In this document: piece after piece, positions 43,875-52,749 of the stretch | Numbering within the stretch: position 1 is the first letter of the stretch | Layout: each line of letters starts with the position of its first letter | Assembly: GCA_030142905.1 (NCBI GenBank) | Contig: JASJOG010000171.1 | Location: 248,001 to 312,000, forward strand | Direction of reading: 5' to 3' | DNA from: Heliopora coerulea | Lineage: Eukaryota > Cnidaria > Anthozoa > Scleralcyonacea > Helioporidae | Length of the DNA: 64,000 bases | Notes under the pieces: model-generated | Told to the model about the DNA's origin: nothing | The model's database searches: none | Seen by the model: the letters and a program-made list of their open reading frames with translations, nothing else | Made by a program: the position numbers and the translations under genes

Positions 43875-45886
43875 TACTGGGTGTTATAAAAACTGGGGTT
43901 AATTATGGGGTTACAATCTCGGGAGTTAGTGTGTATTGAAGAGCTCGCTAGCTTCTAGGTAACCAGTCGATGATGTTAAATTCGAGAAGCTAAAAAACAC
44001 TCCCCTAGTGGCTCGTGCTTTTTTTACGATATTTTCAAATCTCGCCATATTCCAAGTGTTTGGATCACAGTATCCAAACACTTGGGAATGCATCTGATAT
44101 TTCTTCATTACTAGTTTACTAGTTTAGGACTCAGGCGAGAAGGTTGTCTTGTTAAACTTGACTGTAGCAGAATTGTTCTTGGCAAGATGAAGTGGAAGAG
44201 TTTATAACAGAGTCACAGAATTAAAGTTCCAATACTTTATATCTGATAAACTAACATCAGCTCTCATTCACAGCTGATAAGCTAATTGGATCTCTAAGCA
44301 CAAGACAAGGTTACTACTTTAAAGATTTTAAAATATTTCACTCTATGGATCAAGAATTTCTTTTTTTAAATTAATTGGTGACTTTACGTACTAATTTATT
44401 TATTTATTTGCTAGGTTTTTTTATTTATTGATTGATGGATTTACTCATTTATAAATATTTAATTAAAGGACCCCCAATAAGATGACGAACAAGATGGCGA
44501 TTCACAATTTGGCGGAATCATATTTGTATGTATGTAATATCATCAACCGCTAACAAGGATGGCAATTTCTGTAGTGTGACTTTATTTGTTACATGACATC
44601 GTAGGAGTTTCATGTGATTACTGTGACCACTTTATTCTTAAAGTATTGTTGTCTGTCCAGTAAATATGAGCTGCAATTGTTCCAGATTAAGCTACACTAT
44701 GGAAAGCATAAATATTTTGTTATTTTAAGTAATTAAATCAATGTGTATTAGTATTTTCTATTAAAATCTGTTGATTTTAAAAGTTTCACAAAAAGCCTTT
44801 CGATACATCCTATCATTCCATATGTATATTACTGGGTTGACAACAAAGTTCGTGCATCCTATTGTTTCTAGAAAAGAATGAATTATCATCCATGAGCAAC
44901 CTCGTGTTAGAAAGGGCCATTTTAAATCAAGTATATAATGAATACGATTGATGTTAACAAAAAGTGAAAAAGGTAAATATGTGACTGCCATCATAGATGA
45001 TATTAACAGCACCAGTACACAAGCCTTACGCTGAATGACTAGGGCTTTTTCTTGATTGTTCAATATTTCTGTTGATCTTCGTTTTTCTATTTGAAGTCTG
45101 TTGTAGATGTAGATGTTCACAGCTATTGTGAGGCAGATGACAAGAAGTTTAAGAAGCGTGAATGGTAATAGCAACTTTGGAAACGAGAAATGCTTCATAA
45201 CAACGAGGAGGAGAGTTGCAATCCAGGTAGCAGATATGGCAAACAAAATTCTTTTGAGAGGTAGGATCCCGACCCATGTAAAAGGTTTTTTTTATAACCA
45301 CAGCCCTTTCAATTGCCATGAGAAGCACGGCTGAGAGAGACACCACACTTACACCAATGGTTATAATGCGACACATACGCCAGAAAATAGTAGGACCAAT
45401 TTTGACTTGAGTTTCAAGTTTATAGCAAAATATACTTAAGCCAAATAAGGCGTCCGCTAGAGCAAGGTTTCCGACATGGTAAGTGATCCGTTTCTTTTTA
45501 ACAAGATCCCTTTTTTTGGAAAGAACGACTAAAAATATGGCATTAAGAATAAAAGAGAAACTGCTTTGGATCATGTTAATCTCTCCCGTTACACGGTCGG
45601 CTTCGGTGTGTACACAGCAGTAGATATTGTATACCTCAAATTGGGTGGAATTTTCTGTTAAATTTTTCACCATTTCTTTTCTGTAGCAAGAAAGAAAAAA
45701 GTTTGAACGGTGATTAAAAAGGTAGTGCAAAAAATTTCACAGAGAAGTTACATGCAGTGTCTCCGTGACTCTAATTTTGAACTCTCTGGCTATTTTAAAC
45801 AGAAACGCAGCAATAGAAATGTAAATTGACTTTAGGATGCACTCATACAATACCTCATGTACACGTACAAGGACATTAATTCATTA
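43875..45886. repeat. tandem duplication, copy A (left part)
   Basis: Collinear with 60318-62965. It starts with GGTGTTATAAAAACTGGGGT in both, runs through the GPCR and its flanks, and stops matching at ATTAATTCATTA (45875-45886), where a 2936-bp insertion begins. Copy A resumes at 48823 and continues to about 49880. Copy B has its own insertion at 61098-61655 that copy A lacks. Confidence 0.85.
44761..45673 (-). pseudogene. class A GPCR, single frameshift (copy 3)
   Basis: Nearly complete receptor of the 61816-62730 family. ATG at 45673 (MVKNLTENST, with N-glycosylation sequons). TM1 has ILNAIFLVVL, TM2 NLALADALFGLS, TM3 SLSAVLLMAIERAVVIKK. The 8-T run at 45286-45293 (7 nt, TTTTCTT, in the intact copy) then adds one base. 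In the restored frame TM4-TM7 follow (45246-44761) with NIYIYNRLQIEKRR, CVLVLLISSMMAVTYLP and NFVVNPVIYIW. One insertion seems to be the only lesion, so it died recently or the run is a sequencing or assembly error. Confidence 0.85.
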
Positions 45887-46306
45887 GTAAATTAAAGTAC
45901 GATTGTGGCATTTAGAAAGCGATTTAATAATCATAAAAGCAGCATTAATAGATATGCTAGAGACTAGAGAGATACACTGAGTAAACATCGGTACTCGGAT
46001 TTTTTCCAATCTGATCATAACGGTATGAAAGATTTAAGTGTTATGATAATTGATAAAACTGATGTGAAAGATCCTACAAGAAGGGAAGGGTTTTGGGCGT
46101 ACAAGCTAAATTCATTTATTCCGCTGGGACTTAACAGTAGAGACATTTTGTAATTTATTGTAATTATTTTATGATTTTAATCTTTAATTAATTTGTACGA
46201 ACGGTATATATAGGGAAATATAAAGCTTGCGAAGTTTGTATCTTAAAATATAATATTATATTTTAGATATAATATTATTAGGTTGGTAATTTGGTTTACA
46301 CACACA

Positions 46307-46320
<14 letters not shown>
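45887..46320 (+). pseudogene. outer Penelope-like element, GIY-YIG C-terminus
   Basis: The plus strand encodes the tail of a GIY-YIG domain (45968-46153): FFQSDHNGMKDLSVMIIDKT, then DPTRREGFWAYKLNSFIPLG and LNSRDIL followed by TAA. A stop lies just upstream, and the rest of the protein is missing (5' truncation). The 3' region runs to the TCTA array at 46307. The inner element at 46340-48605 interrupts it, and its terminal part with a hammerhead seems to resume at 48613-48822. Confidence 0.75.

Positions 46321-46370
<50 letters not shown>
46307..46370. repeat. (TCTA)n-(TA)n microsatellite, left
   Basis: About nine TCTA units then (TA)n, directly left of the inner Penelope-like element. It has the same orientation and composition as 48537-48612 on the right. 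Confidence 0.9.
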
Positions 46371-46375
<5 letters not shown>

Positions 46376-46470
46376 AAAGTAGAAATTAAATAAACTTCTT
46401 GTGCCGAATAAAAATAACAAAAATAATGAAAAACAAAGTCTATTTCCTTTCCTGTGCTTTGCCTTGCTTT

Positions 46471-46506
46471 GACGCTACGCGTTTCACCGCTGTCGCGGCT
46501 CTTCAG
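46471..46506 (-). ncRNA. hammerhead ribozyme motif, left arm
   Basis: Minus strand: core CTGAAGA (CUGANGA consensus; complement of 46500-46506), stem II GCCGC-GACA-GCGGT (five pairs including one G-U), GAAA, stem III ACGC-GTA-GCGT (four pairs), cleavage triplet GUC ending at 46471. Helix I next to the core is weak: only CTTTGC/GCAAAG further out can pair. All invariant core bases are present. Confidence 0.65.
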
Positions 46507-46895
46507 GCATAGCAAAGTATATTTCTTAACGTATTACGTCACAATAGTAATGATAATTACAATTACGAACACGTGGGAGCAATTAGTGTAATTTCAAATC
46601 ATTTAAAACAGGTTTATATTGCATAATAAAGAACTATTCTTTGTTCCATCACATGTTTTCCGAGATACTGAAAATCTTGTAAAACAGAAAGACAGTGAAT
46701 TGCGGTGTTAAGCCCGCGGCGCATTCATCAATGTGTGTGCAAACTCCTAGCATTTGGGTGTGCGGGTCTCTAACTTGTTGTTGGTAAACCGTCACTCTAT
46801 TTCTCAGGATATCACTCGTTTCTCCTATGTAACTATATCCACATCCTGAACATGTTATTACATACACTATTAAGCCCTTCACCTCACATGTCCAA

Positions 46896-48302
46896 AGTTA
46901 TCTGAGGGATACTATCGATTTTCTCAACTGCTTACCAAAGATAGTAACTGAGAACACAATATTAGTCTACCATGAAGTGACCAGCTTATTATATACAAAC
47001 ATCAACCATGATCTCGGCATTAAGGCCATGGAATACTGGATTAACAAACACCCAGAGAGCCTCAACCAACGTTTCAACAAAGAATTCATCATCGATTCAA
47101 TTGTTCTGATATTGACGAACAACACATTTACTTTTGATGATAGAATATTTCTTCAAAAGAAAGGTACTGCAATGGGAGAGAAAATGGCTCCCGGTTATGC
47201 AACTCTTGTTCTTGGATATGTGGAGAACAAGTTAAGTAGGCAGGTTACTGATATAATGTGGGAAGATATAAGCCATTACGTTTATACTAACTGGAGAAGT
47301 TTCCTTGACGATTGCTACATAAACTGGCCATATGGTGAGGATAAATTGGAAGAACTTTACTGCGTTCTTAACAGCCTAGATAGAAGTATTCAGCTTACTG
47401 CTGAAACTAGCTGCAAAGAGCTTCCTTTCCTTGATGTAATGATAAGAAAGGAGAATACTAACTTAACAAATAACATTTATTATAAACCGACGGATTCACT
47501 TCAGTACCTCCCATATACATCCAGCCATCCAAGACACACTAAAAATAACATATCCTACAACCTAGCTCGTAGGATATGTATGATTATCAAGAACCAGGAT
47601 ACAAGAAAACAACGTCTTCACAACCTTAAACAGATCCTGCTGAAAAAACAATATCCAGTAGAGATTATCAATACCGGTATCAAGAAGGCCCTTACCCAAA
47701 CGCCTCAAGAGTTAAGAAGGGTGAGAAAAGAGACCAACAAAAACAATCTCCTTTGTCTTGTAACAACTTACAACCCTAACAATCTTCAAGTATTTCAGCT
47801 GGTGAGGAAAGCAGTTCCTATGCTGAGCCAAAGCTCCTCACTAAAAGCAATTATGAACAAAACTAAAATAATACATAGTCAACGACAAGCCAGAAACCTC
47901 AAACGGATGCTAACAAACTCCTGTTTCTCCAGAGGAAACGACACAAAACAGGAAGTTAACATTTGTGGCACAAAACGGTGCGGAACATGTCCGTATTTAA
48001 AACAGGGTAAAGAATTCATCTTCACCACGAATGAAACATTCCGGATAAAGCATTCAATGAACTGCACCTCAGCTAACTTGTTGTATGTAATAACATGTGC
48101 AGGATGTGGACATAATTACATAGGAGAAACGAGTGATATCCTAAAAAATAGAGTGACGGTTCACAAACAACAAATTAGAGACCCGCACACCCAAATGCTA
48201 GGAGTTAGCACTCACATTGTTGAATGTGCTGCGGGCTTAACACCGCAGTTCACTATCTTTCCGTTTTACATGATTCTCAGTTCCTCCGAAACCATGAGAT
48301 AG
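46896..48302 (+). CDS. Penelope-like RT + GIY-YIG protein, 5'-truncated
   Basis: Open without a stop from 46896 to 48302 (about 468 codons; the first in-frame start candidate is only GTG at 46977, and the homology begins before it). RT palm: YHEVTSLLYTNINHDLGIKA (motif A, where Glu stands in place of the usual Asp and one Leu is extra), QKKGTAMGEKMAPGYATLVL (motif B), and FLDDCYINWPYG (motif C, both Asp kept), then ELPFLDVMIRK. C-terminal: a CGTKRCGTCPYL Cys motif and the GIY-YIG core NLLYVITCAGCGHNYIGETS, DILKNRVTVHKQQ, ending near FTIFPFYMIL. The N-terminus and RT fingers are gone, so it cannot act on its own, but the long open frame suggests a fairly young copy. Confidence 0.85.
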   Translation, partial: SYLRDTIDFLNCLPKIVTENTILVYHEVTSLLYTNINHDLGIKAMEYWINKHPESLNQRFNKEFIIDSIVLILTNNTFTFDDRIFLQKKGTAMGEKMAPGYATLVLGYVENKLSRQVTDIMWEDISHYVYTNWRSFLDDCYINWPYGEDKLEELYCVLNSLDRSIQLTAETSCKELPFLDVMIRKENTNLTNNIYYKPTDSLQYLPYTSSHPRHTKNNISYNLARRICMIIKNQDTRKQRLHNLKQILLKKQYPVEIINTGIKKALTQTPQELRRVRKETNKNNLLCLVTTYNPNNLQVFQLVRKAVPMLSQSSSLKAIMNKTKIIHSQRQARNLKRMLTNSCFSRGNDTKQEVNICGTKRCGTCPYLKQGKEFIFTTNETFRIKHSMNCTSANLLYVITCAGCGHNYIGETSDILKNRVTVHKQQIRDPHTQMLGVSTHIVECAAGLTPQFTIFPFYMILSSSETMR

Positions 48303-48441
48303 AACAAAGAAAAGTTCTATATTATGTAACATAAACCTGTTTTAAATGATTTGAAATTACACTAATTGCTCGCGTGTTTTCGTAATTGTAATTATCATTA
48401 CCATTGTGACGTAATACGTTAATAAATATACTTTTCTAAGC

Positions 48442-48477
48442 CTGAAGAGCCGCGACAGCGGTGAAACGAGTAGCGTC
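48442..48477 (+). ncRNA. hammerhead ribozyme motif, right arm
   Basis: Plus-strand counterpart of 46471-46506: CTGAAGA (48442-48448), the same five-pair stem II (48449-48462), GAAA (48463-48466), stem III ACGA-GTA-GCGT where the last pair is now A-G, and GUC ending at 48477. Core intact, stem III weakened relative to the left arm. Confidence 0.6.
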
Positions 48478-48536
48478 AAAGCAAAGCAAAGAAAAGAAAT
48501 CAGACTTTGTTTTTCATTATTTTTGTTATATATTTA

Positions 48537-48595
<59 letters not shown>

Positions 48596-48612
48596 ATATA
48601 TATATATATAGG
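48537..48612. repeat. (TATC)n-(TA)n microsatellite, right
   Basis: About 14 TATC units then (TA)n at the right end of the inner Penelope-like element. Confidence 0.9.
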
Positions 48613-48760
48613 TATCGCTCTATGAGCTCTTGGTTCATATTGAGCGCTCTACAGGATGAGTCATGCTGCTAGCGCATCTGCGCACGTCCACTAGTCTCTA
48701 GTTAGCGTGGAACATTTGAGTTGCCTATATAATGTGGGCTTCTCCATCCTGCTTGTCAGC

Positions 48761-48806
48761 ACTGCACTGATGAGGCCCAATAGGCCGAAACGGTTCCGTC
48801 TACAGT
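48761..48806 (+). ncRNA. hammerhead ribozyme motif of outer Penelope element
   Basis: A clean type I arrangement. Helix I 5' strand ACTGCA (48761-48766) pairs with TACAGT (48801-48806) with one C-A mismatch. Core CTGATGA is at 48767-48773. Stem II GGCC-CAATA-GGCC (48774-48786) gives four G-C pairs. GAAA is 48787-48790. Stem III ACGG-TT-CCGT gives three or four pairs. The cleavage triplet GUC ends at 48800. Stem III is as short as in Penelope hammerheads, which are thought to work as dimers. It lies 17 bp from the end of the insertion. Confidence 0.8.
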
Positions 48807-48822
48807 TATATATATATATATC

Positions 48823-49880
48823 TGGTCTGCTAAAGGCCCCGTCAACAAGATACCAAGGTAGTAGATGATTGTTCGGTGTGATGTTTACAATTACGTAACT
48901 GACGGCTTCAGGAGATATCGCTGCCATTACCCTGTATATAACTGGACTGCTAGAGAACCACAAAATAATTGTCCCCAAAACGATTGTAGGGATCATTGGT
49001 GAGCTACAGGGTGTATTGTTGCCAAATGTCACTCAGTACCCGGGGGAAAATTGATTGACGCCATATTGCACAAATTGGGGGTAAACCGAACATGCTCTCT
49101 CTTGTTTTTATTCTTTTATTTAAAAAGATGCAAAATAATTAAGGAAGTAAAAAGAATAAAAGCCAACTAATAACTAGAGAAGACATTTTCTGCTAGACAG
49201 CTAATGGAAAAAAAACACGAAAAAGCTCCCTGAACTTCAGTTGTTGTTCGACCTCGAGGTTCTCTAACAGAGGAAAAAGTCCCTGGAGAAAAACAATTTG
49301 TCTCCCAGTTAACTCAAAATGGCGCCGATCATTTTCACCCCAATTTTCGGCTCTTGTGCCCTCTGTTTTATGATGTCTACAAAAACGATGGCGTCATTCA
49401 TGGATCCTTGTGCTCATGATACTGATCACAGCCCAAAATTGCTGGCTCCTGTTATTATCTAGCACCACACAATCTTTGTATAATATTCTCCGGTAATGTT
49501 TGTTTTACCTAACGAAGCGTTCTTAGGATAACCCCTTGGCAATTAAAAACCAAAGAAGTGTATAATGTGCTTGGAAATTTTACGGCAAAGCAATAAATTA
49601 AGAACTCATTTACTTTCTACAGATACTTTTAAGCGATATTTTTTAAACCCTTGTTACCATTATGTAACAATGACCAAATAAGGAAAGAAAAGAAAACACT
49701 CTGTATGCATGTTGATGTTGAAAAAAATATTTACGAAAACGACTCAGAAATTGTCTGCAATTCTGTTAAAACACGGGTCAGTAGTTATTGTCATTAGGAG
49801 GAAGATACATAAATTTAAATGTTGATCGCATTTTTCAAGGGAAACTTCGTACACGAGAAAATATGTTTATAGCATTTTAG
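48823..49880. repeat. tandem duplication, copy A (right part)
   Basis: Collinear with 62966-64000. It includes a minus-strand open frame in both copies (48691-49032 and 62889-63161, sharing MTFGNNTPCSS and SYVIVN), which may be an upstream exon or chance, and an R1 repeat copy (49045-49385; 63170-63495). Confidence 0.8.
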
Positions 49881-50893
49881 ATTGTTGGAGGCCCCTGGAT
49901 GATACACGATAAAGGAGTGTTTGAACTATTTTTCCAAAGGCGTACATTCTTATCGATATTATACATGTTTGCGTTTAATTGACTAAAGTACGTAGATGAA
50001 GAATTGTGATCCAGGTAACGAATTACTTTGCTGTCAGGTTTTCATTGTGTATCAAAATGCATGCATGTGATGTGGTATGTGAACATGGATTAGCTTCAAT
50101 AGTTCATGAATCCTTAATTAGTTCGAGAGTGCCATTTCACTTCAATGATTACTCTATAACTCTTCCATTATAAATAATTGCCTTGAACAAAATAAATAAA
50201 TGTTTAAAGGGAAAACGATGAAAATGCAAATAATTAAGCTTTTCCCAAAAATTTTTCTTTAAGTTTTAGTTTTTGAAACTTTAGCAGCTCCAACTGAATA
50301 CTTTAGAACCACAATAATTTACTTTTTAAGCTCCTATTCATATCACTCCTTGGCAAAAGCATGGTAAACAATGAGTCAAAGTGGGGAAAGTACAGCTATA
50401 TTTATGAAAACAACTAAAAAATTTCAATTTACATGAGGTTTAATCAAGACATAATACATCTGAAAATTCGTAGTTAATTCCCAACCGATTTGAAACTCTT
50501 GTGGTGCCGTGAAAACTAGGCCAATACACTATTAGGGGTGCACAATTTTTCTTTGAAAAAGGGATGCATCGTAAGGAAAAAGCAGCGCAGTTTCTTCATT
50601 CTTAGTTTCTGTATATAAAAATAACAGAATTCCTCATGCAGTCCTTGCGAGTTCTGAATTTATTATTAAAGAACGTTTTCAACAATAAATTTGAATAATG
50701 ATTGGGGGCTGTTGATCTGCTTAATTATGTACTTTGTAGGCAGCCATTAGGGTTGAATAAAGCGCTACGACACTTGACAGCAAATTTAGCTACGTACGTA
50801 GGAAGATGACATGTAATTTTAAACAGTCAACTGGAAACACCGAAAATGTTGAAATTTAGGTCAGCTCAACAAAGTTTGGAGAAGGCTGATTGC

Positions 50894-51242
50894 GCACTGC
50901 AAAAATATAAAGTTCGAAAACTAGGAAAATAAATCTTGTTTTAAGATCATACTTCTTAAATTAAGAAATGTTATATTGTCTCGTAAACAGGATAACTTTT
51001 CTTAATAAGTTATCTTGACATGAAAGAATTTCTTAAAAGAAGACATATTTTCTTGAATTAAGAAAATATGTATAAACTAAACTGGAAAAATATTCTTGAA
51101 AGAAGATATATTTTCTTAAATTTCTTGAAAGAAGTTAAAAATCCACATCGCTTTTCTTTTCAAAAATTTACTTCTTAAAGCCAGGAAATTAATCTCAAAA
51201 CTAGAAAAAACAACCACCCAAGATTTTCATTTTTTGCAGTGC
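50894..51242. mobile_element. MITE with GCACTGCAAAAAT ends
   Basis: Inverted ends GCACTGCAAAAAT and TTTTTTGCAGTGC. The interior repeats words like TTTCTTAA, TTAAGAAA and AAGAAGATATATTTTCTT. Absent from the R2 reference, which proves insertion. No clear target duplication. Confidence 0.7.
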
Positions 51243-51328
51243 AAAAGACTACTTTAGGAATACGTGTCATTTGTTTTCATGATGTTGGTGGTGTGGCTTT
51301 GGCAAAACTTTATGGCAGTATTTCCTTG

Positions 51329-51951
51329 ACCGTAAATGATCAATTAAGCGCTGCTAACCGAATAGGCACTGCACTCGAATAAGCGCCGCACCTTTACCGA
51401 AAATAATTTAATAAGCAACGCTCTCGAATTAGCGCTGCGGCGCCAATTTGAGGATTTATAAATAAACGCTGCACCGAGATATCATAACATGATTGGGAAA
51501 GGAGATCACGACCAATTCGAGAGTTCTAAAGTTTTAATGTAGGATATCTCTTACAATTGGGTTCGTATAATAATTCTAGATGTATAAATTTCTCTTCCTT
51601 CTTGCTCAACTCTGAGTCTAACACCTGTGCATGTCGTCGATTTACGGTGTATCCTGTAAACTTTGTGGGAACCACCAGCCCAACCTCGCTCTTTCTCTTC
51701 CCCGTAACTTCAGCTAAGACGCTATTTCATTCGTCCGCCTCCAGAAAATAATCAGTTAGACGTGAAAGTTCTATAGGGACGTGCCCGACAATAATACGTG
51801 CCTTCTTTATTCTCTATATATTACACTAAATGTTTTACCCGTCTTTGAAATAAGCGCCGCTTTCGAATAAGCGCCGCTCTCAAATAAACGCCGCATCTTT
51901 ACCTAGAAAAATGCAAATAAGTGCCGCGGCGCTTAATCGATCATTTACGGT
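51329..51951. mobile_element. MITE with ACCGTAAATGATC ends (GCGCC-rich)
   Basis: Left end ACCGTAAATGATCAATTAAG, right end the inverse of ACCGTAAATGATCGATTAAG. The interior has AATAAGCGCCGC words as in the 1461-1804 element. Flanks 51320-51328 (ATTTCCTTG) and 51952-51960 (ATTTTCTTT) could be a 9-bp target duplication with two changes, as made by Mutator-like transposases. The 64-codon open frame inside has no similarity. Confidence 0.75.
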
Positions 51952-52199
51952 ATTTTCTTTTCGTTAAACGATGTCAACCATACACAATCCGCTATTAACA
52001 TGATATAGCTCGGGCTTACCAACCGTTTTCTAATTTAAAATTTCACTTTGAACCCTTTTACAGGTTAGTCTGTTAATCGACACGACGTGGCTGTTGAAAA
52101 ATGGGGACCCAGGGGGAGTGGTAGGGAAGAGTGTAGAGTCTCTCATGAATAAAGAACATTTGGTAGGCTTACCATAGTGTCACTCTATCCCTGTTTTAG

Positions 52200-52745
52200 C
52201 CGTTGAAACATCGCAGTGGAAGGAAATTGAACTGCTTGGGAAGCAAAAATCGTATCCCAGTGAGTTCAGAGCCACTGCTTTTGGCTTCTCAGACTCGATT
52301 TCTGCGTGTGGAACATTGTTCCGTTCTTTGATCACTCGAGTAACAATGTTTGCGAAGTTAACTTAGACTTACCTGAAAATGCCATGATATTCTTTGCTGA
52401 AAACACTACTATGTGTTCATGAATTTATCCCGCTCGTTAATGATTCACACAAAATGTTTCCCCCTTTAGCCATGTTCTGCAAACATGGCATGGAAACCAT
52501 GTTTCGGCAACGTTTCCTTGTTTGCTGAGGGTATCCTGTTATTCTGAAGATGATGTCGTGGTTTTATCAAAACCTGGGTGAATGGTTTTTCTATTAGTTA
52601 AACTATGTCAACTATCCAAAGCCTGTATTAAATATGATATTACTCTGCTTTACTTACCATTTTTTATTTTGCAATTTAACATTGGTTTGTCTTAGGATGC
52701 GACGTGACTGTTGATTAATGCAACAGTAAACAAGATTAGGAATTC
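52200..52745 (+). repeat. repeat block with R2 3' end
   Basis: Paralogue of 42480-43160 (see there). Contains AACATGGCATGGAAACCATG and ends GACGTGACTGTTGATTAATG. Confidence 0.6.
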
Positions 52746-52749
52746 ATAT

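Larger units (their letters stand above)
46371..48536 (+). mobile_element. inner Penelope-like element with inverted arms
   Basis: Left arm 46371-46880 is a reverse-complement copy of the 3' end 48070-48536, including part of the GIY-YIG coding text (minus frame 46649-46882) and the hammerhead. Between them lies the 3' two thirds of an RT-GIY-YIG gene. Both outer ends abut TCTA/TA arrays. Such an inverted partial copy at the 5' side is a known outcome of Penelope retrotransposition. Confidence 0.85.
50745..52110 (+). repeat. R2 repeat split by two MITEs
   Basis: Compared with the uninterrupted copy at 19495-19890, this copy is broken after GAAGGCTGATTGC (insert 50894-51242) and again within GGCAGTATTTCCTTG (insert 51329-51951). 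The three R2 pieces are collinear with the reference. Confidence 0.75.

Noticed and set aside
46649..46882. Minus-strand frame resembling a GIY-YIG protein
   Set aside because: It is the inverted copy of the 3' coding end of the neighbouring Penelope-like element, not a separate gene.
48691..49032. 113-codon minus frame with a counterpart at 62889-63161
   Set aside because: Similarity is explained by the segmental duplication, and the frame at the left runs through a Penelope end and its hammerhead, so it is not a conserved protein as drawn.
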